Assembly: GCF_034651555.1 (NCBI RefSeq)
Contig: NZ_JAYEEQ010000004.1
Location: 124,001-188,000 of the forward strand
Length of the DNA: 64,000 nucleotides
Source: Aurantibrevibacter litoralis
GTDB taxonomy: Bacteria > Bacteroidota > Bacteroidia > Flavobacteriales > Flavobacteriaceae
Direction of reading: 5' to 3'
Part shown: one piece after another, positions 25,680-34,839 of the stretch
How the letters are laid out: each line of letters opens with the position of its first letter
Numbering within the stretch: position 1 is the stretch's first letter
Program-made: the position numbers and the translations under genes
Notes under the pieces: generated by a model
Databases searched by the model: none
What the model was told of the DNA's origin: nothing
Seen by the model: only the letters and a program-made list of their open reading frames with translations

Positions 25680-27314
25680 TTAATACCCCGGATTTTGCTC
25701 CAAATTAGGGTTTGTAATCAATTGTGTTGCTGGTATCGGGAAAAGTTCTTTGTCCGGATTATTCACCGCACTAGGGTCTTTAAATTCCCAATCTCTGGTA
25801 TATTGCCCAAAACGAATAAGATCATTTCTTCTCCATCGTTCGGTATACAATTCCCTTCCTCTCTCTGCTAAAATATCACTTTCCGTAATGGAACCTAAGG
25901 GGGTAGCGTTTCTTAAAACACGAAGCTCATTTATTAAAGGTAATGGATCTCCACCACTACGGAATAAGGCTTCAGCTTTCATTAAATGAGCATCTGCATA
26001 TCTAAAGATAACCTGATGTCCTTGGAATTCCCCATATCGCGGGTTATATTTCAAAAGACGTATTCCGGTAACTTCATTATTATTTTGAAGATTCTTTGCG
26101 CCAGTACCATCCACAAAGTCTCTAGAGAACTTTAGTAGATTGGAACCGGAACGATCTTCTAATGGGGTGCCGTCAATGTCGTATTGCTGACCAATTAAAA
26201 AGCCAAAACCAACGTTAGATCCGTCTGCAAACCCATCGCCATTATCGTCTTTTGTACCGGGAGCTCCCGCAGGTAATCCACGTGGAGGCACATAGCCTCT
26301 ACGTTCTTCTTGTCCGCTAAGTGGCGTACCATCTACGGTGCCCAAATTTTCATTAGGATCGCCTTCAAAAAGGTCATAAAATTCTGCCAACGTACTAAAA
26401 CCATTCCATCCGCCACCTTGCTCGAACGCTTGTGTATAGTGCAAGGTATTAAAAATCCGAGGTCCCGTATCATTTCTAATAGAATAAATCGTCTCAGAAT
26501 CGGGTTCAATTCTAAATATGTCGAAGAAACCTTCTTGCAGTGCAAAACCATCAGCAGCAATAGCGTCAACAAGGCTAACCACTTGTGCCATATCAGCAGA
26601 CGAGGGTGTTCCCGATCCGTTATAAACATGCTTGTTTAATAAAACCTTCGCCAAAAGATGTCGTGCAGTGGCTTTACTTGCCTTACGAGTACTTTCAAAA
26701 GAACCGGGACCCACAGTGGGTAAACCTGCAATGGCATCGTTAAGGTCTTGTATGATAAGTTCCACCACGGTAGGGCCATCCAATACCTCAGGTAAGACAC
26801 TTGGTGGTAGACTTAAATCCCGTACAGGAACTTTGCCCCACATATCCAAAATATGGAATTGGCTTAGTGCTCTTAAAAATTTAGCCTCAGCAATTTGTGC
26901 CGGGGTGGCGTTACTTTTAGGATCAATGATCTCGGTAGCCTGTAATTGGGTAGTGTTCCACCCATTCCAAGCATTTTGTACAAATTGGTGTTGCGAATTC
27001 CAGGCATGTTGGTGAAGTACTCGCCATAAGCCGTTATCTCCCCAATCCGTACCTCTGGTAGGAATTAGAAATTCGTCGGTAGTAACTACGCCCAAGGCGA
27101 ATTCATTTTCTTGATTGCCATAATTGTTTCCAATTGCATTGTAAGTACCATCAAGAGCTGAGGCTACGTCGGAAACTCCATTAAAGGTGGTGCCGTCGGG
27201 GTTCGTTGGGGTAATAAGCGAATCCACCTCTTCGATCTCCAGATCGGTGCAGGAGATTGCAAATATTGCGGTGCATGCCAGCAATACATACGATTTAAAT
27301 TTCATTCTTTTCAT
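25680..27314 (-). CDS. susD: SusD/RagB family outer-membrane glycan-binding lipoprotein
   Basis: About 544 residues, starting at the ATG at 27312-27314 (MKRMKFKSY); a second ATG three codons on is equally possible. The signal peptide ends at IFAISC (Cys22). The SusD fold is recognised by ALDGTYNAIGNN near the N-terminus, FLRALSQFHILDMWGKVPV in the TPR part, and the C-terminal NELRVLRNAT, RGRELYTERWRRNDLIRFG and LFPIPATQ motifs. It caps the SusC transporter and captures oligosaccharide at the cell surface. It lies 16 bases downstream of susC. Maltodextrin is a likely ligand because of the GH13 and GH65 genes nearby, but SusD sequences do not show specificity directly. Confidence 0.93.
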   Translation of the reverse strand: MKRMKFKSYVLLACTAIFAISCTDLEIEEVDSLITPTNPDGTTFNGVSDVASALDGTYNAIGNNYGNQENEFALGVVTTDEFLIPTRGTDWGDNGLWRVLHQHAWNSQHQFVQNAWNGWNTTQLQATEIIDPKSNATPAQIAEAKFLRALSQFHILDMWGKVPVRDLSLPPSVLPEVLDGPTVVELIIQDLNDAIAGLPTVGPGSFESTRKASKATARHLLAKVLLNKHVYNGSGTPSSADMAQVVSLVDAIAADGFALQEGFFDIFRIEPDSETIYSIRNDTGPRIFNTLHYTQAFEQGGGWNGFSTLAEFYDLFEGDPNENLGTVDGTPLSGQEERRGYVPPRGLPAGAPGTKDDNGDGFADGSNVGFGFLIGQQYDIDGTPLEDRSGSNLLKFSRDFVDGTGAKNLQNNNEVTGIRLLKYNPRYGEFQGHQVIFRYADAHLMKAEALFRSGGDPLPLINELRVLRNATPLGSITESDILAERGRELYTERWRRNDLIRFGQYTRDWEFKDPSAVNNPDKELFPIPATQLITNPNLEQNPGY

Positions 27315-27330
27315 GACTATTTTTTTATAA

Positions 27331-30300
27331 TTAAAATGTTGCGTTAATTCCAATGGTTACCGTTCTAGGTTTTGGGAACGCCGTTAAATCAATACCTGCA
27401 GATGGGATGCCACTGCCTAAATCTCCGGTGTTCGTCGTTACTTCAGGATCTAATCCTGTATAATCTGTAATCAAAAATAAATTCTGACCGGTAGCCGAAA
27501 TTCGGAATGATTTAAAAAGACCTTCACCACTCACAGGCACGTTATAAGAAACACTCGCATTCTGCAATCTTACAAAATCACCCTTTTCTAAATAACGTGT
27601 AGATACATCGGCAGCGGTACCGGGAGCTTCCCCGCTATTGACTACGGAAGGAATTACGTTTCTGGCATTGGAAATTGCACCGGAGGTAAAGAAGGCATTG
27701 GCGGTGTTGTTATACACATAAAAACCAAACTGCCCAGTAAAGAAAGTGCTAAAATCCCAGTTTTTAACCGATAAATTCAAGGAAAGCCCTGTGGTTACAT
27801 TGGGAAGTGCATCTTTATCAACAAACTCTTTGTCCAAACTTGTATCTATACTTCCGTTGCCATCTACATCTTTAAAAGTAGGCTGTCCGTTGGCATCTAA
27901 ACCTTCAAAAACAGCCATATAATATGAGAATAAGGAGCGTCCACCGGTTAGACGTTGCGCAAAGGCATTGGAAAGACCTTGCCCGCGAATGGCACCTGTA
28001 TCGATAAATCCATCAAAATCTTTTACTTCGTTATCGTTATAGGCAATGTTAAAACTGGTAGAGAAGGTTACATCGGCAGTTCTGATCCAATCGTAATTTA
28101 AAGCCAATTCAACACCTTGGTTTACGACCGTGCCGTCAGATAAGTTTCTAAAGAAAAAGGGATCCGTAGAAGGTGCCGGTGCCGGCGTTCTTAACAACAA
28201 ATCTTCCGTTTCTTTTCGGTAAAAATCCAAACTACCATTAAAACGATCGTTATTAAACCCAAAATCGATACCTAGGTTTAAATCTAATGTTTCTTCCCAT
28301 TTTAAATCTGGGTTGGCCGTGGCTACGGCAACGGTTCCGGAAGGGTTGGCATCGCCACCATCAGCAATTCCAACACCTGCAAAACGTGTTCTGCGCACAA
28401 ATTCCCCAAACCCAAGACCTTCTTGGTTTCCTACCAGACCGGCACCTACTCTAAGCTTAAGAGTTGAAAAAGCATCGCCAATAAAATCTTCCTCTGCCAA
28501 TTGCCAAGCAAAGGATGCAGAAGGGAAATAGCCATATTGTTCATCGGGTCCAAAACGAGAAGAACCATCCGCGCGAATAGTAGCACTAAAGATATACTTA
28601 TCAGCTAAGGTATAATTAACTCGTCCAAAAAAGGATTGTATTTCATCGGTAACATCAAAGGTGTCAGCAACCAATGAGCGTACTCTGGAATCAACAGGTA
28701 CCGTTACAAAGTCAGTTACTACCGCTGGAAATAGCCGGTTCACAAACATTTGATTGGAGCGCGCATCGTATCCAAACTGCTGAAAACTACCATCAATGCT
28801 GTTTTGAGCTGCATTTGCGCTTTGTGCCAAATCGGTACTCATTTGGTTCATGTCGGTTGTATTGAATCCAAAGCCCTCTGCATTTCGACCCCAACGTTGA
28901 AAATCTTGGAAAGAATACCCGACAAGGACATCCAGATTCGAATTTCCAAATGTTTTTGTATAATTTACAGTAGCTTCCAATAATCTGTTCTCTACATTTA
29001 GATTATTGAATACCGCACGACCGTTGCCAAAAACACCTCGATCTAAGTTTCTTGCTAATGATGAGGATGCAGAATTAGTCCATGCCTTAGATTTGTCGAA
29101 ACCAACATTCACCTTGGCCGATAATTCTGGTGTAAATTTATAATCTGCAGAGCCGTTAAGTAAATACCTGTCGGTATTGGTTAGGTTTTGTGTAAAAGCC
29201 AATACGGTGGCAGGGTTTAACTGGCCTCCGGTGTCAAAACCGGGGTTGTTGGGCCAGGTAGGGTTTGCAGAATAGGCAGCACCTAACAAATCGCCACGGA
29301 AGCCTGCGGTTCCACTTAAGGGTGCTGCTTCGTCATTTACTCTAGAGATAGTCGTTTGTAGATTAATGGTTAGTTTATCCTCTAAAAAACGATGTGTTGC
29401 ATTAATTCTACCCGTAAGTCTTTCTAAGGAAGAATTTTCTATGATACCAAATTGTTTCCCATAACCAAGAGTAGCTCTTACATTTCCCTTACCATAATTA
29501 TTGGAATAGGACAAATTTTGATTTTGGGAAGCTACGGTTCTAGTGACTACATCTTGCCAATCGGTATTATTGCCAAAATCTTGAGCTGAAGGGTCTCCGC
29601 CGAATTGACCTACCGCCGCTAGAAACTGATTTCTATTAAGCAAATCAAATTCTTCAGCTGGTTCAGAGATGCTTAAGGAAGAACTGAACTCGAATACCCC
29701 GCCGGCACTTCCTTTACCGCTTTTGGTGGTAATGATGACCACACCATTCGCTCCTCTGGAACCATAAATAGCCGTTGCAGACGCATCTTTAAGGATGCTC
29801 ATACTTTCGATATCCGCAGGGTTAAGGAAGTTTAAGGGGTTTCTTGTTTCGGAATCTCCAAAACCGGTATTACCGGCACCCGGGGCGCTTCCACCACCTA
29901 AAGGCACACCATCAACCACGAATAAAGGGTTGTTATTAGATCGTACCGAATTAGAACCACGTATTCTAATGTTAACACCTGCACCCGGTTCACCACTGTT
30001 TTGGGTTATTTGAACCCCTGCGGTTTTACCTTGGATTAACTCTTCCGGAGAGGCAATAACCCCTGCGTTGAAGTTTTCTGAGGTCACCGAAGAAACAGAA
30101 CCAGTAGTGCTTTTAAAGGTGGTAGTACCATAACCAATAATAATAACCTCATCTAAGGCCTGTGCATCTTCTTCTAATGTCACATTAATCGTACTTCTTC
30201 CGTTAACGGCAATTTCTACCGATTTAAAACCGATGTACGAAAAAACCAAGGTAGCGTTGTTAGGCACATTGCTAAGGGAATAGTTACCATCAAAATCGGT

Positions 30301-30456
30301 TTGAGCACCGTTGGTAGTTCCCTTTACGACAATACTGGCACCCGGCAAGGGGCCTGAGGCATCTGAAACCGTACCTGATACATCCTGTGCTTTTGCTAGG
30401 CCAAAAGACAAAAAGGCACCGAACAGCAAAAAGCTTTTTAGTAGCGTAATCTTCAT
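27331..30456 (-). CDS. susC: SusC/RagA family TonB-dependent outer-membrane transporter
   Basis: A 1041-residue receptor. A Sec signal peptide (to about residue 23, LAKAQ) is followed by a carboxypeptidase-regulatory-like domain (VSGTVSDASGPLPGASIVVK). A TonB-box-like stretch and the plug then follow, with GVQITQNSGEPGAGVNIRIR, NPLFVVDGVPL and ASATAIYGSRGANGVV, and a 22-strand barrel makes up the rest. The protein ends in TIGINATF, whose C-terminal Phe is the expected barrel-insertion signal. It imports oligosaccharides with SusD using TonB energy. The operator palindrome about 95 bases upstream implies control by the divergent LacI-type regulator. No susE or susF follows. Confidence 0.95.
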   Translation of the reverse strand: MKITLLKSFLLFGAFLSFGLAKAQDVSGTVSDASGPLPGASIVVKGTTNGAQTDFDGNYSLSNVPNNATLVFSYIGFKSVEIAVNGRSTINVTLEEDAQALDEVIIIGYGTTTFKSTTGSVSSVTSENFNAGVIASPEELIQGKTAGVQITQNSGEPGAGVNIRIRGSNSVRSNNNPLFVVDGVPLGGGSAPGAGNTGFGDSETRNPLNFLNPADIESMSILKDASATAIYGSRGANGVVIITTKSGKGSAGGVFEFSSSLSISEPAEEFDLLNRNQFLAAVGQFGGDPSAQDFGNNTDWQDVVTRTVASQNQNLSYSNNYGKGNVRATLGYGKQFGIIENSSLERLTGRINATHRFLEDKLTINLQTTISRVNDEAAPLSGTAGFRGDLLGAAYSANPTWPNNPGFDTGGQLNPATVLAFTQNLTNTDRYLLNGSADYKFTPELSAKVNVGFDKSKAWTNSASSSLARNLDRGVFGNGRAVFNNLNVENRLLEATVNYTKTFGNSNLDVLVGYSFQDFQRWGRNAEGFGFNTTDMNQMSTDLAQSANAAQNSIDGSFQQFGYDARSNQMFVNRLFPAVVTDFVTVPVDSRVRSLVADTFDVTDEIQSFFGRVNYTLADKYIFSATIRADGSSRFGPDEQYGYFPSASFAWQLAEEDFIGDAFSTLKLRVGAGLVGNQEGLGFGEFVRRTRFAGVGIADGGDANPSGTVAVATANPDLKWEETLDLNLGIDFGFNNDRFNGSLDFYRKETEDLLLRTPAPAPSTDPFFFRNLSDGTVVNQGVELALNYDWIRTADVTFSTSFNIAYNDNEVKDFDGFIDTGAIRGQGLSNAFAQRLTGGRSLFSYYMAVFEGLDANGQPTFKDVDGNGSIDTSLDKEFVDKDALPNVTTGLSLNLSVKNWDFSTFFTGQFGFYVYNNTANAFFTSGAISNARNVIPSVVNSGEAPGTAADVSTRYLEKGDFVRLQNASVSYNVPVSGEGLFKSFRISATGQNLFLITDYTGLDPEVTTNTGDLGSGIPSAGIDLTAFPKPRTVTIGINATF

Positions 30457-30548
30457 AAATTGTTAATTTTAAGTTGAGTTAATTTTAATTCAAGGGTTAA
30501 ACTTAGAAAAAAATAATGTTAAAAAATGACTGTCGCTATTTATCCATG

Positions 30549-30568
30549 AAACGAAAACGGTTTCGTGT
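30549..30568. promoter_or_regulatory. LacI-family operator palindrome
   Basis: ACGAAA (30551-30556) and TTTCGT (30561-30566) are exact reverse complements around ACGG, giving the CGAAAACGGTTTCG pattern with a central CG typical of LacI/GalR operators. It lies about 95 bases upstream of susC and next to the divergent LacI-type gene, the natural binding partner. Confidence 0.65.
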
Positions 30569-30777
30569 TCATAACTTTTAATAACTGGTATACTCTAAAT
30601 TATAGGTGCATTTGAATATACATTTCTCAATACTAGGATAGTGTTTGTGCGAAAATAGTAATTTTTGATGAAAAATAGGAATTTTCAAGACATTAATTAA
30701 ATATGATCTTGAGAACAGAAACTGTCATTAATATCACTCAACCAGATTTAGATGTTAAAAATACAATATTTTATCGC

Positions 30778-30800
30778 TTAAAGTTTTTTTAAAACTTTAA
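30778..30800. repeat. Perfect 10-base inverted repeat before the LacI-type gene
   Basis: TTAAAGTTTT (30778-30787) and AAAACTTTAA (30791-30800) are separated by TTT, ending 32 bases before the regulator start. It could be an autoregulatory site or a leader hairpin. It lacks the central CG expected of a LacI operator. Confidence 0.4.
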
Positions 30801-30832
30801 CTTCACGTCGGCAAAAATCATCGCAACGAAAA

Positions 30833-31855
30833 TTGAAACAAAAGATCACTTTAAAGCAGCTAGCCCGTGAATTGGAAGTGTCCATCTCTACGGTGTCCAA
30901 GGCATTAAAAAACAGTGATGAAATAAGTCAGGATACCAAAGACAAAATCCAAGCCTTCGCCAAGTTTTACAATTACAAACCCAACAATATCGCCGTTAGC
31001 TTAAAAAATAGGCGCACAAAAAATATTGGAGTCATAATTCCAGATATTGTACATCACTTTTTTACTACGGTCTTTAGAGGCATAGAAAAGTATGCCAACG
31101 GCCACGGCTACAATGTCATTGTGTGTGTGTCCGATGAATCTTTTGACAAAGAGGTAATCAATATGGAGATGTTGGCCAATGGCAGTATCGATGGTTTTAT
31201 CATGGCACTTTCGGCAGAAACACAATTAAAAAAAGATTACAATCATTTAAGGGAAGTTACCGAACAGGGGATTCCTTTGGTGCTTTTTGACAGAGTTACG
31301 GAGGACATCATCTGCGATAAGGTAGTTATAAACGATGAAGAAGCTGCATTTACTGCCGTTGCAAAATTAATAGAAAGTGGTTGTAGGGACATAGCTTTGG
31401 TTACAACCGAGGACTTTTTTAGTGTAAGCATGGCACGAGGAGATGGGTATCGGCGTGCGCTTCGGGATCATGGGCTTACCACGAACGAAGATTTAATCCT
31501 TAAGCTATCCTATTGGGATATTGATGACACGGTAATTCAACATTTTTTTGACAACCATGAGGTTGATGCCGTATTGTGTGTGAACGAAATTTTTGCCATG
31601 CACTGCATGCGTATCGCTCAAAAAAAAGGGTATAAAATACCCGAAGATATTTCTTTTATTGGGTTTACGGATGGCATCCTATCCAAATATGCAAGTCCCA
31701 CACTTACGGCAGTGGCACAGCACGGTGAGCGTATGGGAGAAATAGCGGCACGTCTTCTTATTGAAAAAGTAGAGTCTAATAAGGATGAAGAAATCTACGT
31801 ACAAGAAGTAGTGCAGGCAACCCTAATTGAAAGGGAATCTACACGAAAACGATAA
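30833..31855 (+). CDS. LacI/GalR-family transcriptional regulator
   Basis: A 340-residue regulator that begins at a TTG codon; no ATG is available upstream in frame, and the resulting N-terminus fits the family. The helix-turn-helix is at about residues 5-30 (ITLKQLARELEVSISTVSKAL), followed by the hinge YNYKPNNIAVSLKNRR. The periplasmic-binding-protein-like effector domain follows (NIGVIIPDIVHHFFTTVFRG, GFIMALS, LVLFDRV, GFTDGILSKYASPTLT). It is the first gene of a six-gene operon and diverges from susC, so it is probably the maltodextrin-responsive switch for both sides. Confidence 0.92.
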   Translation: MKQKITLKQLARELEVSISTVSKALKNSDEISQDTKDKIQAFAKFYNYKPNNIAVSLKNRRTKNIGVIIPDIVHHFFTTVFRGIEKYANGHGYNVIVCVSDESFDKEVINMEMLANGSIDGFIMALSAETQLKKDYNHLREVTEQGIPLVLFDRVTEDIICDKVVINDEEAAFTAVAKLIESGCRDIALVTTEDFFSVSMARGDGYRRALRDHGLTTNEDLILKLSYWDIDDTVIQHFFDNHEVDAVLCVNEIFAMHCMRIAQKKGYKIPEDISFIGFTDGILSKYASPTLTAVAQHGERMGEIAARLLIEKVESNKDEEIYVQEVVQATLIERESTRKR

Positions 31856-31871
31856 TACAACAACATAGATA

Positions 31872-32528
31872 ATGAATAAAATTGGCTTTATATTTGATTT
31901 GGACGGCGTTATAGTAGATACCGCAAAATACCATTATCTCGCTTGGAAAAAATTGGCCGACGATCTCGGTATCCCTTTTACTCAAAGTGATAACGAACTT
32001 TTTAAAGGAGTAAGCAGAAAAAGATGTCTGGAGCTATTGCTAGAAATGGGACACAAAAAAGCTACACAATCACAGATCGATGCGTGGCTCATTGAAAAAA
32101 ATGAAGATTATTTGCAATATATAAACCAAATGGATGCGTCGGAAATACTCCCCGACGTGCCCAAGGTGCTGAACTATTTAAAGGGAAATAATATCCCGAT
32201 GGCTTTGGGCTCTGCCAGTAAAAATGCCCGCCCAATTTTGGAAAAGGTACATCTTTTGTGTTATTTTGATACTATTGTGGATGGCAATGAGGTTACCAAG
32301 GCAAAACCCGATCCCGAAGTTTTTTTAAAGGCGGCCCACCAACTAGGCGTTGCGCCAGAAGATTGTGTGGTTTTTGAAGATGCCTTAGCGGGTATTGAAG
32401 CTGCCAATACAGCCGGTATGGTGAGTGTGGGCATTGGGGATTCTGAGGTGTTGCGTGCTGCTAAATTTAATTTTCATAATTTTAAAGAAATTAATATCGA
32501 TTTTTTAAAAGAACTAATTCATCACTAA
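31872..32528 (+). CDS. pgmB: Beta-phosphoglucomutase
   Basis: A 218-residue HAD-family enzyme that converts beta-glucose 1-phosphate, the product of GH65 phosphorylases, to glucose 6-phosphate. The nucleophile and acid/base are D9 and D11 in FDLDGVIVDT. The cap segment YHYLAWKKLADDLGIPF, the ALGSASKN motif II, AKPDPEVFLKAA with the motif III Lys, and VFEDALAGIEAA with the Mg-binding acids are all present. The gene starts 16 bases after the regulator and ends directly against the GH65 gene, which fixes its metabolic partner. Confidence 0.95.
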   Translation: MNKIGFIFDLDGVIVDTAKYHYLAWKKLADDLGIPFTQSDNELFKGVSRKRCLELLLEMGHKKATQSQIDAWLIEKNEDYLQYINQMDASEILPDVPKVLNYLKGNNIPMALGSASKNARPILEKVHLLCYFDTIVDGNEVTKAKPDPEVFLKAAHQLGVAPEDCVVFEDALAGIEAANTAGMVSVGIGDSEVLRAAKFNFHNFKEINIDFLKELIHH

Positions 32529-34838
32529 ATGAACCAAGATTATATTATTCCGAATGCGTGGTCTATCATTGAGGAAGGTTTTGACCCGGAACAGGTAGAA
32601 TCCTCCGAGAGTTTATTCAGTTTGGGCAATGGCGCCATGGGGCAACGCGCTAATTTTGAAGAAACCTATACCGGACACAGTTTTCAAGGCAGTTATATAG
32701 GAGGTGTTTATTATCCCGACAAAACCCGCGTTGGTTGGTGGAAAAACGGTTATCCCGAATATTTTGCAAAAGTGCTCAACGCCCCTAATTGGATCGGTAT
32801 CCATATTTGTATTAATAAGCAACCCTTAGATCTCCATACCTGTAAAAAAGTAGTAGATTTTAAGCGGGAACTGAATATGAAAGAGGGCTGGTATCAACGG
32901 TCATTTGTGGCAACCCTCCCCAACAATAAGGATATAGTACAGGTTAGTGTAACACGCTTTCTAAGTCTCGATTTAGATGAAGTAGGTGCTATTAAGTATC
33001 AAATAAAGGCGCTCAGTGGCGATTTAGACATTACATTTAATCCCTATTTAGATAGTGGCATAACCAATGTTGACAGCAATTGGGACGATAAATTTTGGAA
33101 TACTACCCACGTTTTTTCCGAAGGCAATCAGGCCTTTATTGAGGCGCATACCATGAAGACCCATTTTGCAACCTGCACCTTTATGCAGGCGCATCTTACC
33201 CATAACGATAGCGAAGTATTCGATGAGGGAATCGCAACGGTAGCCGATTTACGTGTAGGTCTGGATTATGCGGTGCAGGTAAAAGCCGGAGAAACAGTAA
33301 CGCTTGTTAAGTACGGCGGATATACGGTTTCCAGAAGGCATAAGCCCTCCAATCTTGTTGCTGCTGCTAAAGAAGCTTTAGCGAAAGCCACCACCTTGGG
33401 TTTTGATGGATTATTGGAAAATCAGAAAAAGGCCTGGGCTAAAATTTGGGAAATGAGCGATATTACCATTTCAGGAGATGTAAAGGCACAGCAAGGCATA
33501 CGCTTTAATATTTTTCATCTTAACCAAACGTATTTGGGTAAAGATTCCGGACTTAATATTGGCCCTAAAGGATTTACCGGCGAAAAATACGGAGGCAGTA
33601 CCTATTGGGACACGGAAGCCTATTGCATTCCTTTTTACATGGCCACCAAAGACCAACAAGTGGCTCGTAATCTGTTGAAATATCGGTACGACCATTTAGA
33701 AAAAGCCATTGAAAATGCCAAAAAATTAGGCTTTACCAATGGCGCAGCCCTATACCCTATGGTCACCATGAACGGGGAAGAGTGCCATAATGAATGGGAA
33801 ATTACCTTTGAAGAAATACACCGCAACGGCGCCATAGCCTTTGCCATTTATAATTATTATCGTTTTACGGGAGATTACTCTTATATTCCGGACATGGGGT
33901 TGGAGGTGCTTATTGGCATCGCCCGATTTTGGAGCCAAAGGGCCACTTTTTCAGTTCCGAAGCAGAAATTTGTGATTCTGGGCGTAACCGGCCCCAACGA
34001 ATATGAAAATAATGTAAATAACAACTGGTACACCAATTATCTGGCAAAATGGTGTCTTACCTATACCTTAGAGCAATTAATGAAGGTTAAGGATGGTTAT
34101 CCGGAAGATTACGACCGCATCATAGGCAAAACCAAATTAGCAGAATCCGAAACAGAACGATGGCAAACGGTAGCCAAGGAAATGTATTTTCCCTATGACA
34201 AAGAACGAGATATATTTCTGCAACAAGACGGCTTTTTAGACAAAGAATTAATCACTGTGGCCGATTTAGATCGAAAAGAGCGCCCTATTAATCAAAAATG
34301 GAGTTGGGATAGAATTTTGCGTTCCCCTTATATTAAACAAGCCGATACCTTGCAAGGATTCTATTTGTTTGAAGATCAATTTTCCCTTGAAGCTTTAGAA
34401 CGGCATTTCGATTTTTATGAACCCTTTACCGTACATGAGTCGTCTTTATCGCCTTGTGTTCACAGCATTCAGGCGGCCAAGCTCAACAGAATGGAACAAG
34501 CCTATACTTTTTATTTACGTACCTCACGGCTAGATTTAGATGATTATAATAAGGAAGTAAAAGAAGGCTTGCACATTACGTCTATGGCCGGAACTTGGAT
34601 GAGCATTGTTGAGGGTTTTGGGGGCATGCGCGTTATCGATGACAAACTCTCCTTTATTCCCAGAATTCCTTCGCAATGGGAGGCCTACTCGTTTAAAATT
34701 AATTTTAGAAATCGTATATTAAAGGTTACGGTGACCGATAAAAAAACCAGTTTCGAATATCAGGGCACCGCACCCATGTCGTTACGTGTTAATGGCAAAC
34801 GCGTGGAATTGAATCCCGGAAAAACGGAAGTAGTATAA
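32529..34838 (+). CDS. GH65 maltose phosphorylase
   Basis: A 769-residue glycoside hydrolase family 65 protein. It should cleave maltose with phosphate to beta-glucose 1-phosphate and glucose in the cytosol; no signal peptide is present. The N-terminal beta-sandwich begins with ESLFSLGNGAMGQRANFEE. The (alpha/alpha)6 barrel contains GGSTYWDTEAYCIPFY and the catalytic-acid region GEECHNEWEITFEEIH (residues about 416-431, with the NEWE Glu pair at 422/424). PNEYENNVNNNWYTN is also typical. Maltose rather than trehalose or kojibiose phosphorylase is favoured by the ECHNEWEI text and by the GH13 and Sus genes, but specificity needs assay. No base separates it from pgmB. Confidence 0.9.
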   Translation: MNQDYIIPNAWSIIEEGFDPEQVESSESLFSLGNGAMGQRANFEETYTGHSFQGSYIGGVYYPDKTRVGWWKNGYPEYFAKVLNAPNWIGIHICINKQPLDLHTCKKVVDFKRELNMKEGWYQRSFVATLPNNKDIVQVSVTRFLSLDLDEVGAIKYQIKALSGDLDITFNPYLDSGITNVDSNWDDKFWNTTHVFSEGNQAFIEAHTMKTHFATCTFMQAHLTHNDSEVFDEGIATVADLRVGLDYAVQVKAGETVTLVKYGGYTVSRRHKPSNLVAAAKEALAKATTLGFDGLLENQKKAWAKIWEMSDITISGDVKAQQGIRFNIFHLNQTYLGKDSGLNIGPKGFTGEKYGGSTYWDTEAYCIPFYMATKDQQVARNLLKYRYDHLEKAIENAKKLGFTNGAALYPMVTMNGEECHNEWEITFEEIHRNGAIAFAIYNYYRFTGDYSYIPDMGLEVLIGIARFWSQRATFSVPKQKFVILGVTGPNEYENNVNNNWYTNYLAKWCLTYTLEQLMKVKDGYPEDYDRIIGKTKLAESETERWQTVAKEMYFPYDKERDIFLQQDGFLDKELITVADLDRKERPINQKWSWDRILRSPYIKQADTLQGFYLFEDQFSLEALERHFDFYEPFTVHESSLSPCVHSIQAAKLNRMEQAYTFYLRTSRLDLDDYNKEVKEGLHITSMAGTWMSIVEGFGGMRVIDDKLSFIPRIPSQWEAYSFKINFRNRILKVTVTDKKTSFEYQGTAPMSLRVNGKRVELNPGKTEVV

Positions 34839-34839
34839 G

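Larger units (their letters stand above)
30457..30832. other. 376-base divergent regulatory region between susC and the LacI-type gene
   Basis: It holds a LacI-type operator (30549-30568), a near-consensus minus-strand TAAGTTTA element just upstream of susC at about 30490-30500, and a perfect 10-base inverted repeat before the regulator gene (30778-30800). The rest is AT-rich. Confidence 0.6.
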
